Positions 1 through 8,978 are shown, counted from the stretch's first letter. The stretch is DNA of 64,000 nucleotides from Telluribacter roseus (GCF_017355915.2 NZ_JAFEUV020000001.1:680329-744328); one strand, 5' to 3'. The notes: generated by a model from the letters alone, not told the origin. Made by a program: numbers and translations.

Positions 1-813
1 GGGCACTATAGATAGTTGCCACAGATCGCGTGGCTTCAGTTCATCAAACGGAATGGACCGGCCCCGGTACTCAAAGCGTTCGTTGCTCAGTTCAAACCGG
101 AACTGCTCCCTCTTCTGGGTGCCGAACACAGTAATGGCGGCGTAGGTACCGGCGCCTTCAAATACCCTCACGGAGCCGAAGTTGGTAATGAGGTGGAGGT
201 TTTGGTGCTCGGCGAAGTACTGCCGGAGGGGCCGGGCTGTTTCGGAGGTAAAGTACGAGTTGGGACTAATGTAGCCACAGATGCCCTCCCGGGCCAGCAG
301 ACGCGACGCCAGCTCAAAAAAAGCCACGTAGGCATCGGTAGAGCCCGACCGGCAAAAGCTGTAGTGCTGCTGCAGCCAGGCCCGCTGCTGAGCGGGCAGG
401 TGCTGGATACGGATGTACGGCGGATTGCCCACAATAATGTCAAAGCGCTGCCGAATGTGCAATTGGTCGAAGGCGTTGAGCTGATACAGTTTCCACTGGA
501 TGCAGAGTCCCAGTGGAGCTACCAGTTCGTCGAGGGCCTCCCGGCAGAGCGACAGAGCTTCGGCGTCAATATCCCAGCCGTATACTTTGTGGAGGTTGTC
601 CTGTAAGGAGTGGGCGGGGGAGTACTTGATAATTCGTTGGACCACAGCTACCAGAAATCGCCCGTCGCCACAGGCCGGGTCCAGGATAGTTTTGCCGACT
701 ACGGCTTCATTTCTGAAATTGACCTCATCCAGGATTTTCTCAACAATGTGCGCAGGGGTATATATTTGACCAAGTAGTTTTTTCTTCTGGTAAGTGCGCA
801 CTAAGGATGCCAT
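1..813 (-). CDS. N6-adenine DNA methyltransferase (Eco57I/TaqI-like), 3' part beyond window
   Basis: Transfers a methyl group from SAM to adenine in DNA; probably the protective half of a restriction-modification system. Translation from the ATG at 813 is open to the window edge (271 codons, C-terminus missing). Motif order is that of gamma-class enzymes: motif X GQIYTPAHIVEKI near residue 15, SAM-binding motif I DPACGDGRF near residue 45, an acidic GWDID stretch, then the catalytic NPPY tetrapeptide near residue 133, followed by the usual target-recognition start. The gene lies 42 bp downstream of an endonuclease-like gene on the same strand, so the two are probably co-transcribed. Whether it is a plain M protein or a fused type IIG enzyme depends on the missing C-terminus. 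Family assignment is firm; target sequence is unknown. Confidence 0.88.
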   Translation of the reverse strand, partial: MASLVRTYQKKKLLGQIYTPAHIVEKILDEVNFRNEAVVGKTILDPACGDGRFLVAVVQRIIKYSPAHSLQDNLHKVYGWDIDAEALSLCREALDELVAPLGLCIQWKLYQLNAFDQLHIRQRFDIIVGNPPYIRIQHLPAQQRAWLQQHYSFCRSGSTDAYVAFFELASRLLAREGICGYISPNSYFTSETARPLRQYFAEHQNLHLITNFGSVRVFEGAGTYAAITVFGTQKREQFRFELSNERFEYRGRSIPFDELKPRDLWQLSIVP

Positions 814-855
814 GTGGTCGGTAACTGGTAGTTAATTGGGGTAAATAAAAAATAG

Positions 856-1521
856 TCAATCTGGTTCTTTTGTTTTCAACAACATGCATTTTCGGTAGCC
901 CGGCCACCGCCTGATCCGCTCGGTGAGCAGAGGTGAGCTTATGTCTCCGAACAGGATCTCGTAGGTATCTTCCTCAAACCGGAAGGTGGTGCCGTCGGCG
1001 CGGCGGCGCTCAGTACCAGCCGGGTACAGGGTACCTAGTTCTTTGTTCTCTACGGCTCCTTTATCTATAAATCCCAGCAGGGAGGCTACGGTGCCACGTC
1101 GTTCGGACTGATGAAACGATAAGCAAAAATAGTGCGAAGTACGCGAACCTGGCTTATGAAGCTGCGAAGAGGGGATATTTAGTACGTAATCAGCCCCCAG
1201 TCGCCCCGACCGCCGCTTCATGGATTTCACGTCCAGGCTGAAGATACTATTTTCTGTCTGAAGAACAAAATCCTGCCCCCAGTCCTGCCCGTTGACCGCG
1301 CCAAAGGCCTTCCGCGGCCGGGCTAGCTGGTAGATATCCGCAAACACTACTTCACCCAGGCTGCCGGTGTACCTCAGCAGACGGGTGTGGAGGGGCCTGT
1401 TCGAATGGGCATCCCAGATGTTGGCGACCTGGTGGTGGCGGAGCGAGTGTTCTACCAGCCTGCGGGCGTACGCCTTCTGCTCATCCGTGACCTGAATCTG
1501 TATGTAGTACTCGTTTTTCAA
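856..1521 (-). CDS. Putative PD-(D/E)XK restriction endonuclease
   Basis: No close family is recognised by eye, but the pattern E57 ... D84 ... D97-V-K99 (GSLGEVVF, GQDF, SLDVKS) fits the catalytic core of PD-(D/E)XK nucleases, and a DNA adenine methyltransferase follows 42 bp downstream on the same strand. Together they look like a type II restriction-modification pair. The start is uncertain: the reading frame stays open up to about 1629 but contains no ATG before residue ~101, and the extra N-terminus looks non-coding. I chose the TTG at 1521; TTG at 1527 is equally possible. A Bacteroidota-type -7 box, TACCTTTG (1525-1532, minus strand), overlaps this region, which would make the message nearly leaderless. 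The nuclease call is inference from motif and neighbour. Confidence 0.55.
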   Translation of the reverse strand: MKNEYYIQIQVTDEQKAYARRLVEHSLRHHQVANIWDAHSNRPLHTRLLRYTGSLGEVVFADIYQLARPRKAFGAVNGQDWGQDFVLQTENSIFSLDVKSMKRRSGRLGADYVLNIPSSQLHKPGSRTSHYFCLSFHQSERRGTVASLLGFIDKGAVENKELGTLYPAGTERRRADGTTFRFEEDTYEILFGDISSPLLTERIRRWPGYRKCMLLKTKEPD

Positions 1522-1660
1522 CGGCAAAGGTAGGTGCGGTTGGTGACACGTAGTACTAACCAGCACAAGAAAGGTTAAGTTTAGGGCATGAAATCCGGCG
1601 CCGGATCTTCTTTTAGAAATAGATGTCAACTTTGAACTGGTTTATTAACTCGTAACTCAC

Positions 1661-2584
1661 ATGCTTAAATTAGGATTTGTAAGTGCTATTCTGGCTGATT
1701 TTGGTTTTGAACATGTCATTAGTTTTGCCGCCAACCACGGATTTTCGTGCGTGGAAGTAATGTGCTGGCCCAGTGGCAATGCCGACAACCGCCGCTACGC
1801 CGGAGTAACCCATATCGACGTGGAAGGTCTCACAGATCAGAAAGTCTCTGATATCCGCTACACCCTCAAAGAAGCCGGTGTGACCATATCGGGCCTGGGG
1901 TACTACCCCAATCCGCTCGACCCGGACCAGGCCAAGGCCGAGTTCTACGTGGAGCACATCAAGCAGGTAATACGGGGAGCGGCCCGTCTGGGTGTACCGG
2001 TAGTGAATACCTTCATCGGACGTAATCCTGCCCAGAACATACAGGACAACCTCAAACAGTTTGCCGATGTATGGCCGGGCATCGTAAAGGTAGCTGAGGA
2101 GAATAATATCAAGATCGGGATTGAAAACTGCCCCATGTTCTTTACCAACGACGAGTGGCCCGGTGGCAAGAACCTCGCCATCAGCCCGGCGGTATGGGAT
2201 CGGATGTTCGAGATTATACCCAGTCCGGCCTTCGGCCTCAACTACGATCCTTCGCACATGATCTGGCAGATGATGGATGAGATCAAGCCCATCTATCAGT
2301 ACAAGGATCGCCTGCACCACATTCACCTCAAAGACGTAAAGCTGTACCGCGACAAGCTAGATCGGGTAGGTATCATGGCTAATCCGCTGGAGTACCATTC
2401 GCCCAAGCTGCCCGGATTGGGCGATGTCAACTGGCGGGGCTTCTTTGCGGCTCTGACCGATGTGCGTTACCGTGGCCCGGTGGTCATCGAAGTGGAAGAC
2501 AAAGCCTACGAGGGCCATATAGAGGATGTCAAGAGCGCGATCCTGACCAGTCGCAACTACCTGCGGCAGTTTCTGGGAGAGTAA
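1661..2584 (+). CDS. Sugar phosphate isomerase/epimerase (xylose isomerase-like TIM barrel)
   Basis: A 307-residue protein of the AP-endonuclease-2/xylose isomerase-like TIM barrel superfamily, in which metal-dependent isomerases and epimerases of sugars and inositols are common. Visible features: N-terminal strand LGFVSAIL, a central GIENCPMFF segment carrying the typical metal-ligand glutamate, YDPSHMIW, the HHIHLKD strand, and a C-terminal VVIEVED. It has no signal peptide, so it should be cytoplasmic. It is divergent from the restriction-modification pair and ends at a strong hairpin terminator. The exact substrate cannot be told from sequence; IolE-like, YcjR-like or ketohexose epimerase activity are all possible. 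Confidence 0.85.
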   Translation: MLKLGFVSAILADFGFEHVISFAANHGFSCVEVMCWPSGNADNRRYAGVTHIDVEGLTDQKVSDIRYTLKEAGVTISGLGYYPNPLDPDQAKAEFYVEHIKQVIRGAARLGVPVVNTFIGRNPAQNIQDNLKQFADVWPGIVKVAEENNIKIGIENCPMFFTNDEWPGGKNLAISPAVWDRMFEIIPSPAFGLNYDPSHMIWQMMDEIKPIYQYKDRLHHIHLKDVKLYRDKLDRVGIMANPLEYHSPKLPGLGDVNWRGFFAALTDVRYRGPVVIEVEDKAYEGHIEDVKSAILTSRNYLRQFLGE

Positions 2585-2586
2585 AC

Positions 2587-2617
2587 AAAAGCGGGAAGCC
2601 ACTGGCTTCCCGCTTTT
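2587..2617. terminator. Bidirectional intrinsic terminator
   Basis: Perfect 14-bp stem (AAAAGCGGGAAGCC and its complement) with a 3-base loop; the A/T ends provide a U-run in both directions. It sits between the convergent isomerase-like gene and the secreted protein gene and can serve both. Confidence 0.9.
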
Positions 2618-2639
2618 GGTAGTTATTGGTTAGGATGTG

Positions 2640-3065
2640 CTAGTTGCCGGTCTGGCTCTGTTTGCCAGCTTTGGGCAGATCCGCTACACTCGTATTCGAA
2701 TTGGAAGGTTTGGAAGCAGGCTTGGTTTTGTAGTTGCGTGGTGAGTTCAACGGATTGATAGTCGATCCTTCTTTTTCACCACCAACGGGTACTGCCAGCG
2801 CCGCAGGGCGGTTGGCGTACTTAGGCGTATGACGTACTTTTCCGCGCTCCCTGGCTGTAGTCACCCGCTCCACCAGCCCAATGCTCGGTACTTCTACAGT
2901 ATTCCGGTCGTCGTTGAGTTGTTTGGCTTTCTGGGCCTTGTTAGGATGCTTATAGTTATGCACTGAAACACCCGGATCTACCTGTACCTTGCTCTGAGCA
3001 GAGGCACTAGTAGCAATCAAGGCAAAAATTGCGGCAATGGCTACTATGAATGATGTGCTTTTCAT
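2640..3065 (-). CDS. Small secreted basic protein, function unknown
   Basis: A 141-residue protein not recognised as a known family. Residues 1-23 form a clear Sec signal peptide ending A-S-A, with mature protein starting at Q24. The mature part is hydrophilic, rich in K, N, S and P, has no cysteines and no further hydrophobic segment, so it is probably soluble in the periplasm or largely unstructured. It starts at an ATG preceded by a very AT-rich stretch and ends at the shared terminator. Similar short lysine-rich exported proteins are frequent in Cytophagales; no role can be assigned. Confidence 0.7.
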   Translation of the reverse strand: MKSTSFIVAIAAIFALIATSASAQSKVQVDPGVSVHNYKHPNKAQKAKQLNDDRNTVEVPSIGLVERVTTARERGKVRHTPKYANRPAALAVPVGGEKEGSTINPLNSPRNYKTKPASKPSNSNTSVADLPKAGKQSQTGN

Positions 3066-3286
3066 ATATTTTTATAAATATTTCGTTAAAAAATAGGCAT
3101 ATTTCTGCCCGTTTATATGATAAGCATAAAAGTAAAAAATTTGTTCCAACTGGTATTTCTGCAATTTTTAGCTGGATTAGTTTAATTTTTATAGTACTAT
3201 CTTACAAGTATAGCCCATATTGTTGTTTTGATAATTGATTTTACGACCCTTTTTGAGAAATTCCTGCCATATAGCTAAATCTCACT

Positions 3287-4375
3287 ATGATTTTGAACGA
3301 AAAGGCCTCTACAAACTTTTTTTTTCGCAGGTATACCCTGCGGCATAGTGGTATATGGCTACTGCTGCTGCTGTTCCTGCCGGGTATATTCAGTGGATGC
3401 AGTACCTACACGACCGGGGCTTCGTACCAGTATGGGGGGGAGAAGATTAAGGGGGTATCGCTGGTAGCTCCCCGGGAGCCGGTGACGGATAGTGTGTTTG
3501 TACCCGTGCGCCAGGTACATGCTGAGTGGGTGTCGGTGATGCCATATGGATTTGTGGAGGAAGGAAAGCCAGGGTTTCACTACGCGGGTAAGAGCGGGGA
3601 GTGGAAATGGTGGGGCGAAACACCCCAGGGAACGGCCGAAACCATCCGGATGGCGCACCGGCAGGGGCTCAAAGTCATGCTGAAGCCGCACGTCTGGATA
3701 GGCCGGGGCGGGTTTACGGGCCACCTCAACTTCACGACCGAGGCTGACTGGGCCACCTTTGAAAAAGGGTACGGCGAGTACCTGCTGGAGTTTGCCCGGG
3801 TAGCCGACTCCACCGACGCGGAGATCTACTGCATAGCTACCGAGATGCAGAACTTTGTAGCCAAGCGGCCGCAGTTCTGGCACCGGATCATCAGGGAGAT
3901 CAAAGGGATCTATAAAGGCCAGCTCACCTACGCCGAAAACTGGGATACCTACCAGAACGTGCCATTCTGGGACCAGCTGGACTACATCGGGGTCGATGCG
4001 TACTTTCCGTTATCAGAAAAGCAGCACCCCTCGGTAGCCGAACTACGAAAGGGCTGGCAAACCCACCTCAAAGCTATGGGAGCTTACGCCGGCAAGCACC
4101 AGAAGCCGGTACTATTTACCGAGTATGGCTACCGCAGTGCCGACTATGCCGCCCGCAAACCCTGGGAAACCGATCAGTCGCAGCCCGAAAATGAGCAGCT
4201 ACAGGTAGCTGCCTACCAAGCCCTTTTTGAGGAGGTATGGGGCCGGGAGTGGATGGCGGGGGGATTTGTGTGGAAGTGGTTTCCGGGACTGGAAAAAGGC
4301 CGAAAGGCACGGGACTGGTATTCGCCCCAGCACCGGCCCGCCGAACAGACCCTGGCTGATTTCTACGCTCAATAA
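3287..4375 (+). CDS. Glycoside hydrolase family 113-like lipoprotein
   Basis: A 362-residue (beta/alpha)8 enzyme resembling GH113 (beta-mannanase-type retaining glycosidases). A long basic N-region is followed by a hydrophobic helix and the lipobox FSGC with lipidation site C38, so it is probably membrane-anchored and faces the periplasm or cell surface. Candidate catalytic residues are the acid/base E186 in IATEMQNF and the nucleophile E279 in LFTEYGYRS; both lie at the ends of predicted barrel strands, and DYIGVDAYFP and GFVWKWF are typical of the fold. No other polysaccharide-degrading gene lies nearby, so the substrate (mannan or peptidoglycan-related) is open. Fold and family are well supported, activity is inferred. 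Confidence 0.82.
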   Translation: MILNEKASTNFFFRRYTLRHSGIWLLLLLFLPGIFSGCSTYTTGASYQYGGEKIKGVSLVAPREPVTDSVFVPVRQVHAEWVSVMPYGFVEEGKPGFHYAGKSGEWKWWGETPQGTAETIRMAHRQGLKVMLKPHVWIGRGGFTGHLNFTTEADWATFEKGYGEYLLEFARVADSTDAEIYCIATEMQNFVAKRPQFWHRIIREIKGIYKGQLTYAENWDTYQNVPFWDQLDYIGVDAYFPLSEKQHPSVAELRKGWQTHLKAMGAYAGKHQKPVLFTEYGYRSADYAARKPWETDQSQPENEQLQVAAYQALFEEVWGREWMAGGFVWKWFPGLEKGRKARDWYSPQHRPAEQTLADFYAQ

Positions 4376-4406
4376 CGGATAGCGGGGCTACCCTTACCGC
4401 AAGTAT

Positions 4407-5309
4407 CTAGACCGGATAGGCTACTTCGGTATTGAAAATATCTTTGACCGCTTTACGGATGTTGATACAGATCGTATCGGTAGGCAGGTCATTGGCATCC
4501 TCACCGAAAGGGTCTTCAATCTCTTCGGCAATGACTTCGAGGCTTCCCAGTATGTAGAATACGAATATCACAAAAGGTACAACCAGGTAATTCAGGTTAA
4601 AGACGTACCCCAGAGGCAGGGTGATGCAGTAGGTAAAGATGAACTTCTTCAGAAAGGAACTGTACGAAAAGGGGATGGGAGTATTTTTGATCCGCTCACA
4701 GGCCCCGCTGATGTTGGTCAGTGATTGCAGCTCATCGTTTAGGAATAGCATGTGCTCGGGGAGCAGGATGCCCCGGCGCTGCATCTCAAGTACTTTCGAT
4801 ATGATGAGTCCTGCTACCTGATTCGGTACGTGTTCATTCGGGCGCAGGTCGTCAATCGAAAAAAGTTGAGCTGATTCCAGCTCCTCGCCCAGGTATTTGC
4901 CCCGCAGATGATTTTTGAGAGAGAATGCAAAGTTGGGGATCATAGTCCGGAAGAACTCCCGGTACTCGGTATGTTCAGGACCAAGCAGTCCGTTGATCTT
5001 AAGGGCCAGATTCCGGCTGCTGTTGACCAGACTGCCCCACTGCTTGCGCCCTTCCCACCAGCGGTCGTAAGCGGTATTGGTGCGGAATACCAGCAGCATG
5101 GATATTACAAATCCGAGCAGAGAATGCATCAGGGAGATATTCTTCAGGTCAGAGGTGGACTCCAGCTCCCAGTAGTCTACTATCAGGTAGGCGATCAGAG
5201 TAGAGTAAGCTGCTATGGCTACCAGTAGGGGAGCCAGCTTACGAACAGTATCCGCCTTATGAAAGCCAAATATAAATCCCCACCATTCCTTCGGATTGTA
5301 GTTGATCAT
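4407..5309 (-). CDS. Bestrophin-family channel protein
   Basis: A 300-residue integral membrane protein of the bestrophin/UPF0187 (YneE) family, bacterial homologues of eukaryotic chloride channels. It shows the family's hydrophobic helices (about residues 25-50, 63-80, 215-255), the conserved FRTNTAYDRWWEGRKQWG block after TM2, and the C-terminal acidic EEIEDPFGEDANDLP segment that forms the cytosolic ring. Its ATG overlaps the stop of the upstream exonuclease gene by 4 bp (ATGA), so the two are translationally coupled. It converges on the GH113-like gene with 31 bp between the stops. Anion or cation selectivity cannot be told from sequence. Confidence 0.9.
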   Translation of the reverse strand: MINYNPKEWWGFIFGFHKADTVRKLAPLLVAIAAYSTLIAYLIVDYWELESTSDLKNISLMHSLLGFVISMLLVFRTNTAYDRWWEGRKQWGSLVNSSRNLALKINGLLGPEHTEYREFFRTMIPNFAFSLKNHLRGKYLGEELESAQLFSIDDLRPNEHVPNQVAGLIISKVLEMQRRGILLPEHMLFLNDELQSLTNISGACERIKNTPIPFSYSSFLKKFIFTYCITLPLGYVFNLNYLVVPFVIFVFYILGSLEVIAEEIEDPFGEDANDLPTDTICINIRKAVKDIFNTEVAYPV

Positions 5310-5914
5310 ACCAGTTTTACTTTGTCTACCAGTTTAAAGAACTCCTTAAAGCAGCGGGCCGTTAGCTGGGCATCTTCCAGAGCGTTGTGCGTTTGGTCTT
5401 CCCGTTCAAATCCGAAGTACTTCGCTACGGCTCCCAGGCTCAGCGTACGGGGCACCGACTGTCCGTTCTTCTCCAGGATCATAAAAAACAGGTAGGACAC
5501 CGTATGCAGGTCAACCATCTTGTTGGAGAAGGGCCATTTCAGTTTTTCCTGCCGATAGGCGTAGCGCAGGAAGTTGATATCATAGATGACACTCTGCCCG
5601 CAAATTACTACGTCAAACAGGCTTGGTGGATTCTGGGCGGTTCCCTTCTTCCGTCCCAGACGGGTCTGTACCCACTCCTCAAACTCGGGCAGAACATCAT
5701 AGATCATGGGCGCGTCTTCGAGGTCATCGAGCGAAAGTCCGTGTACTTCTTCCGACTTGGCCGTAAAGGCTTCTTCGTTCTCCGGGTATACATTTTGCAG
5801 GTAGGTACCCAGCGAGTTCCAGTGGTCGTCGAAGAGTTCGGCACCGATTTGTATGATCTCGTTCCAGCCGGGCTCGGGGCCGGTCATTTCAATGTCAAGT
5901 ACCAGGAAAGGCAT
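5306..5914 (-). CDS. DnaQ/RNase T-like 3'-5' exonuclease
   Basis: A 202-residue DEDD-superfamily 3'-5' exonuclease. ExoI motif DIEMTG supplies D7 and E9, the middle motif includes VHGLSLDDL, and the ExoIII motif HNALEDAQLTA supplies H176 and D181, giving the DEDDh type. It has no polymerase domain, so it is a stand-alone exonuclease acting on DNA or RNA ends in the cytoplasm, comparable to RNase T or to DnaQ-like proofreading subunits. First gene of a two-gene unit with the bestrophin gene (4-bp overlap). The functional link between a nuclease and an ion channel is unclear and may be only shared transcription. Confidence 0.88.
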   Translation of the reverse strand: MPFLVLDIEMTGPEPGWNEIIQIGAELFDDHWNSLGTYLQNVYPENEEAFTAKSEEVHGLSLDDLEDAPMIYDVLPEFEEWVQTRLGRKKGTAQNPPSLFDVVICGQSVIYDINFLRYAYRQEKLKWPFSNKMVDLHTVSYLFFMILEKNGQSVPRTLSLGAVAKYFGFEREDQTHNALEDAQLTARCFKEFFKLVDKVKLV

Positions 5915-5925
5915 GGAGGGTTGAA

Positions 5926-5953
5926 TTTGTTGTGTGACTATTGCGTTACTTTG
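5926..5953 (+). promoter_or_regulatory. Candidate promoter of nspC
   Basis: TTTG at 5926-5929 and TTACTTTG at 5946-5953 resemble the Bacteroidota -33 (TTTG) and -7 (TAnnTTTG) elements with one mismatch in the latter. It lies about 50 bp upstream of the nspC ATG. Confidence 0.4.
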
Positions 5954-6003
5954 CAGACAAATCTAAGACATCCGATTACACATTTCTATAAATAAAGATA
6001 AAA

Positions 6004-7161
6004 ATGCCCATTGACTATACCAAGGTACCTTCACCTTGCTACGTGCTGGATGAGCAACTCCTGCGCAACAATCTTGAACTTATTGACAGCGTGCAGAAAG
6101 CCGCAGGATGTAAGATCATCCTGGCGCTGAAAGGCTTCTCCATGTTCAGCGCATTCCCGATCGTGAAGGAGTACCTGAGCGGGGCTACGGCCAGCTCACT
6201 GAATGAAATAAAACTGATCAATGACTACTTTGGGTACCGGTCACATACCTACGCGCCGGCCTACCTGGATCATGAGTTTGAGGAGGTAATGGAGCGGAGC
6301 AGCCACATTACCTTTAACTCCATGGGGCAGTGGGAGCGGTTCCGGGAGAGGGTGGAAGCTTTTAACCAGCAGAACCCCGACCGCCGGATCTCCTGCGGCA
6401 TCCGGGTCAACCCGCAGTACTCCGAAGTAGCTACCGATATGTACAACCCCTGCGTACCGGGCTCACGCCTGGGCGTCACCCGTAACCAGCTGCCCGATCA
6501 GCTACCGGAGGGAATTGAAGGGATTCACTTCCATACCCTGTGTGAGAATGATTCCACCACCTTGGAGCGTACCCTTGAGGCCCTGGAAGCACGCTTTGGC
6601 GACCTGCTCCACCAGGCTAAATGGCTCAACATGGGCGGTGGACACCTGATGACCCGCGAGGGCTACAACATCGAGCTGCTGATCGAACTGGTGAAGCGCA
6701 TCCGGGGGAAGTATGACCTTGACGTAATCCTGGAACCGGGCTCCGCCATTGCCTGGCGTACCGGAGTACTGGTGAGCAATGTGCTGGATGTGCTCGATAG
6801 CCAGGGGGTGCAGGTAGCCATACTGGATACCTCCTTTGCGGCCCACATGCCCGATACGCTGGAGATGCCCTACAAGCCCTACATCCAGGGAGCGTACCAC
6901 GAGCCTCAGGAAGGTAAGCCTACCTACCGACTGGGTGGTATGACCTGCCTGGCCGGTGACTTCATGGGCGACTACTCCTTCGACCAGCCGCTGCAGATCG
7001 GCGACCTGATCGTATTTGAAGATATGATCCACTATACGATGGTTAAGACCACTACCTTCAATGGGGTTAATCTGCCCTCAATTGGTATCTGGAAGAAGGA
7101 CCAGAGCTTCCAGCTGGTGCGTTCGTACGGCTACGAAAGCTTCAAGGACAGATTGTCCTGA
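6004..7161 (+). CDS. nspC: Carboxynorspermidine decarboxylase
   Basis: PLP-dependent fold-III decarboxylase of the alanine-racemase-like superfamily that converts carboxy(nor)spermidine to (nor)spermidine, the last step of the alternative spermidine pathway used by many Bacteroidota. The PLP-binding lysine is K43 in ALKGFSMFS; the phosphate-binding glycine loop NMGGGHL and the C-terminal CLAGDFMGDY block with its active-site cysteine are present, as is the FEDMIHYTMVKTTTFNG ending typical of NspC. At 385 residues it has the usual length. The partner carboxyspermidine dehydrogenase is not in the window. The gene is followed by an intrinsic terminator and appears monocistronic. Confidence 0.93.
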   Translation: MPIDYTKVPSPCYVLDEQLLRNNLELIDSVQKAAGCKIILALKGFSMFSAFPIVKEYLSGATASSLNEIKLINDYFGYRSHTYAPAYLDHEFEEVMERSSHITFNSMGQWERFRERVEAFNQQNPDRRISCGIRVNPQYSEVATDMYNPCVPGSRLGVTRNQLPDQLPEGIEGIHFHTLCENDSTTLERTLEALEARFGDLLHQAKWLNMGGGHLMTREGYNIELLIELVKRIRGKYDLDVILEPGSAIAWRTGVLVSNVLDVLDSQGVQVAILDTSFAAHMPDTLEMPYKPYIQGAYHEPQEGKPTYRLGGMTCLAGDFMGDYSFDQPLQIGDLIVFEDMIHYTMVKTTTFNGVNLPSIGIWKKDQSFQLVRSYGYESFKDRLS

Positions 7162-7209
7162 CAGAGAAAAAGTTCCGCGTACAGGGACTATTTAAAATAA
7201 TTTATTTTT

Positions 7210-7240
7210 AGGCAGAAGGGCAGGAACTCTTCTGCCTTTT
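7210..7240 (+). terminator. Intrinsic terminator after nspC
   Basis: Stem AGGCAGAAG / CTTCTGCCT separated by 10 bases and followed by TTTT. It directly precedes the pyrG promoter. Confidence 0.8.
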
Positions 7241-7243
7241 CTG

Positions 7244-7251
7244 TACCTTTG
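7244..7251 (+). promoter_or_regulatory. pyrG promoter -7 box (TACCTTTG)
   Basis: Exact match to the Bacteroidota -7 consensus TAnnTTTG, 33 bp before the pyrG start. The same octamer precedes yidC and hisS in this window. No clear -33 TTTG is visible at the expected distance. Confidence 0.6.
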
Positions 7252-7284
7252 TATCCCGTAATCATAGTAAAATAGCATAGTCTT

Positions 7285-8931
7285 ATGGCTTCTACAGGGC
7301 AAAAGACCGCTAAGTACATTTTTGTTACGGGCGGCGTTACTTCATCACTTGGCAAAGGCATTATAGCCTCCTCACTGGCCAAGCTTTTACAATCCAGAGG
7401 ACTATCAGTCACTATTCAGAAATTTGATCCATATATCAATGTGGATCCCGGTACGCTCAACCCTTACGAGCACGGCGAGTGCTACGTAACGGACGATGGT
7501 GCCGAGACCGACCTTGACCTGGGGCACTACGAGCGTTTTCTGAACGTACGTACCTCGCAGGCCAATAACATTACTACCGGACGTATCTATTACAACGTTA
7601 TCATGCGGGAGCGCCGGGGCGACTTCCTGGGCAAGACCGTACAGGTAGTACCTCATATCACGGATGAGATCAAAAACAACATGCTGCTGCTGGGGCAGAC
7701 GGGCGAGTACGACGTGGTGATCACCGAGATCGGTGGTTGTGTGGGTGATATTGAGTCGCTTCCCTTCATTGAAGCTGTACGTCAGATCAAATTTGAACTA
7801 GGCGAAAACGATACACTGGTCATTCACCTGACCCTGATCCCTTACCTCACCTCCGCCGGTGAGCTTAAGACCAAGCCTACCCAGCACTCGGTAAAGGAGC
7901 TGCAGGAGTCGGGCGTGCAGCCGGATATACTCGTATGCCGGACCGAACACCCGCTTCCCACTGATCTCCGTAAGAAAATCGCCCTGTTCTGTAACGTACA
8001 GACCAGCTCGGTGATCGAAGCGATGGATGCCGAAACCATCTACGATGTACCCATCTTGATGCGTAAGGAGCGGCTGGATCAGCGGGCTCTGTACATGCTG
8101 GATATCTACAACGACCAGGATGCCGACCTCGACGCCTGGAAAGGGTTCGTGTCCCGTCTGAAAAACCCATCTGATTCCGTACGTATTGGTCTGGTGGGTA
8201 AGTACGTGGAGCTGCACGATGCCTATAAGTCCATTGTGGAGTCATTCATCCATGCCGGCGCTGAGAATGAGTGTAAGGTTAATATTGAGTGGATTCATTC
8301 GGAGTCGCTTACGCCTGAGAATGCCGAGGAGAAGCTACGCGACCTCGACGGTGTGCTGGTAGCACCGGGCTTCGGAGAGCGTGGTATTGAGGGTAAGATT
8401 TCAGCCATTCGCTACGTTCGCGAAAATGGCATCCCGTTCTTCGGTATCTGTCTGGGTATGCAGATGGCTGTGATCGAGTACGCCCGCAATGTACTTGGTC
8501 TGGAAGGAGCTCACTCGGTAGAGATGAATCCTGACACGCCGCATCCGGTAATTAACCTGATGGCCGATCAGAAGGATATCACCAATAAGGGAGGTACCAT
8601 GCGACTGGGCGCGTATGCCTGCCGCATCAAGAAGGATACACTGGCGCACAGGATATACGGTCGTCTGAACATCAGCGAGCGCCACCGCCACCGCTACGAG
8701 TTTAATAATGATTATCTACAGCAGTTTGAGAAGGGGGGGATGCTGGCAACCGGTATCAACCCCGAGAACAATCTGGTAGAGATGGTAGAGATACCGGGAC
8801 ATCCTTACTTCATGGGGGTACAGTTCCACCCCGAGTTGAAGAGTACGGTGATGAATCCGCATCCGCTTTTTGTTAATTTTGTGAAGTCAGCTCTGGCTTA
8901 CTCACTCCAAAAGCGGGCGGTTATGCATTGA
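7285..8931 (+). CDS. pyrG: CTP synthase
   Basis: Makes CTP from UTP, ATP and glutamine in the cytoplasm. The N-terminal amidoligase domain begins with the P-loop-like GGVTSSLGKG at residues 16-25; the C-terminal class I glutamine amidotransferase domain carries the nucleophile C389 in FFGICLGMQ and the H515/E517 pair in QFHPE. At 548 residues it has normal length with both domains intact. It stands alone between the nspC terminator and the yidC leader, with a TACCTTTG -7 box close to the start codon. Confidence 0.98.
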   Translation: MASTGQKTAKYIFVTGGVTSSLGKGIIASSLAKLLQSRGLSVTIQKFDPYINVDPGTLNPYEHGECYVTDDGAETDLDLGHYERFLNVRTSQANNITTGRIYYNVIMRERRGDFLGKTVQVVPHITDEIKNNMLLLGQTGEYDVVITEIGGCVGDIESLPFIEAVRQIKFELGENDTLVIHLTLIPYLTSAGELKTKPTQHSVKELQESGVQPDILVCRTEHPLPTDLRKKIALFCNVQTSSVIEAMDAETIYDVPILMRKERLDQRALYMLDIYNDQDADLDAWKGFVSRLKNPSDSVRIGLVGKYVELHDAYKSIVESFIHAGAENECKVNIEWIHSESLTPENAEEKLRDLDGVLVAPGFGERGIEGKISAIRYVRENGIPFFGICLGMQMAVIEYARNVLGLEGAHSVEMNPDTPHPVINLMADQKDITNKGGTMRLGAYACRIKKDTLAHRIYGRLNISERHRHRYEFNNDYLQQFEKGGMLATGINPENNLVEMVEIPGHPYFMGVQFHPELKSTVMNPHPLFVNFVKSALAYSLQKRAVMH

Positions 8932-8978
8932 TTTAACCATTCCTCACCTGTAAGGAACCCAATCCCGAAAATCTTCAT

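Noticed and set aside
16..606. Long plus-strand open frame at the left edge
   Set aside because: It lies opposite the methyltransferase gene, whose motifs (GQIYTP, DPACGDGRF, NPPY) establish the minus strand as coding.
1521..1629. N-terminal extension of the endonuclease-like gene to 1629
   Set aside because: It would use TTG, lacks regular coding composition and overlaps the likely promoter region.
3050..3238. Plus-strand 62-codon frame upstream of the GH113-like gene
   Set aside because: AT-rich intergenic sequence with no family features; it begins inside the opposite gene.
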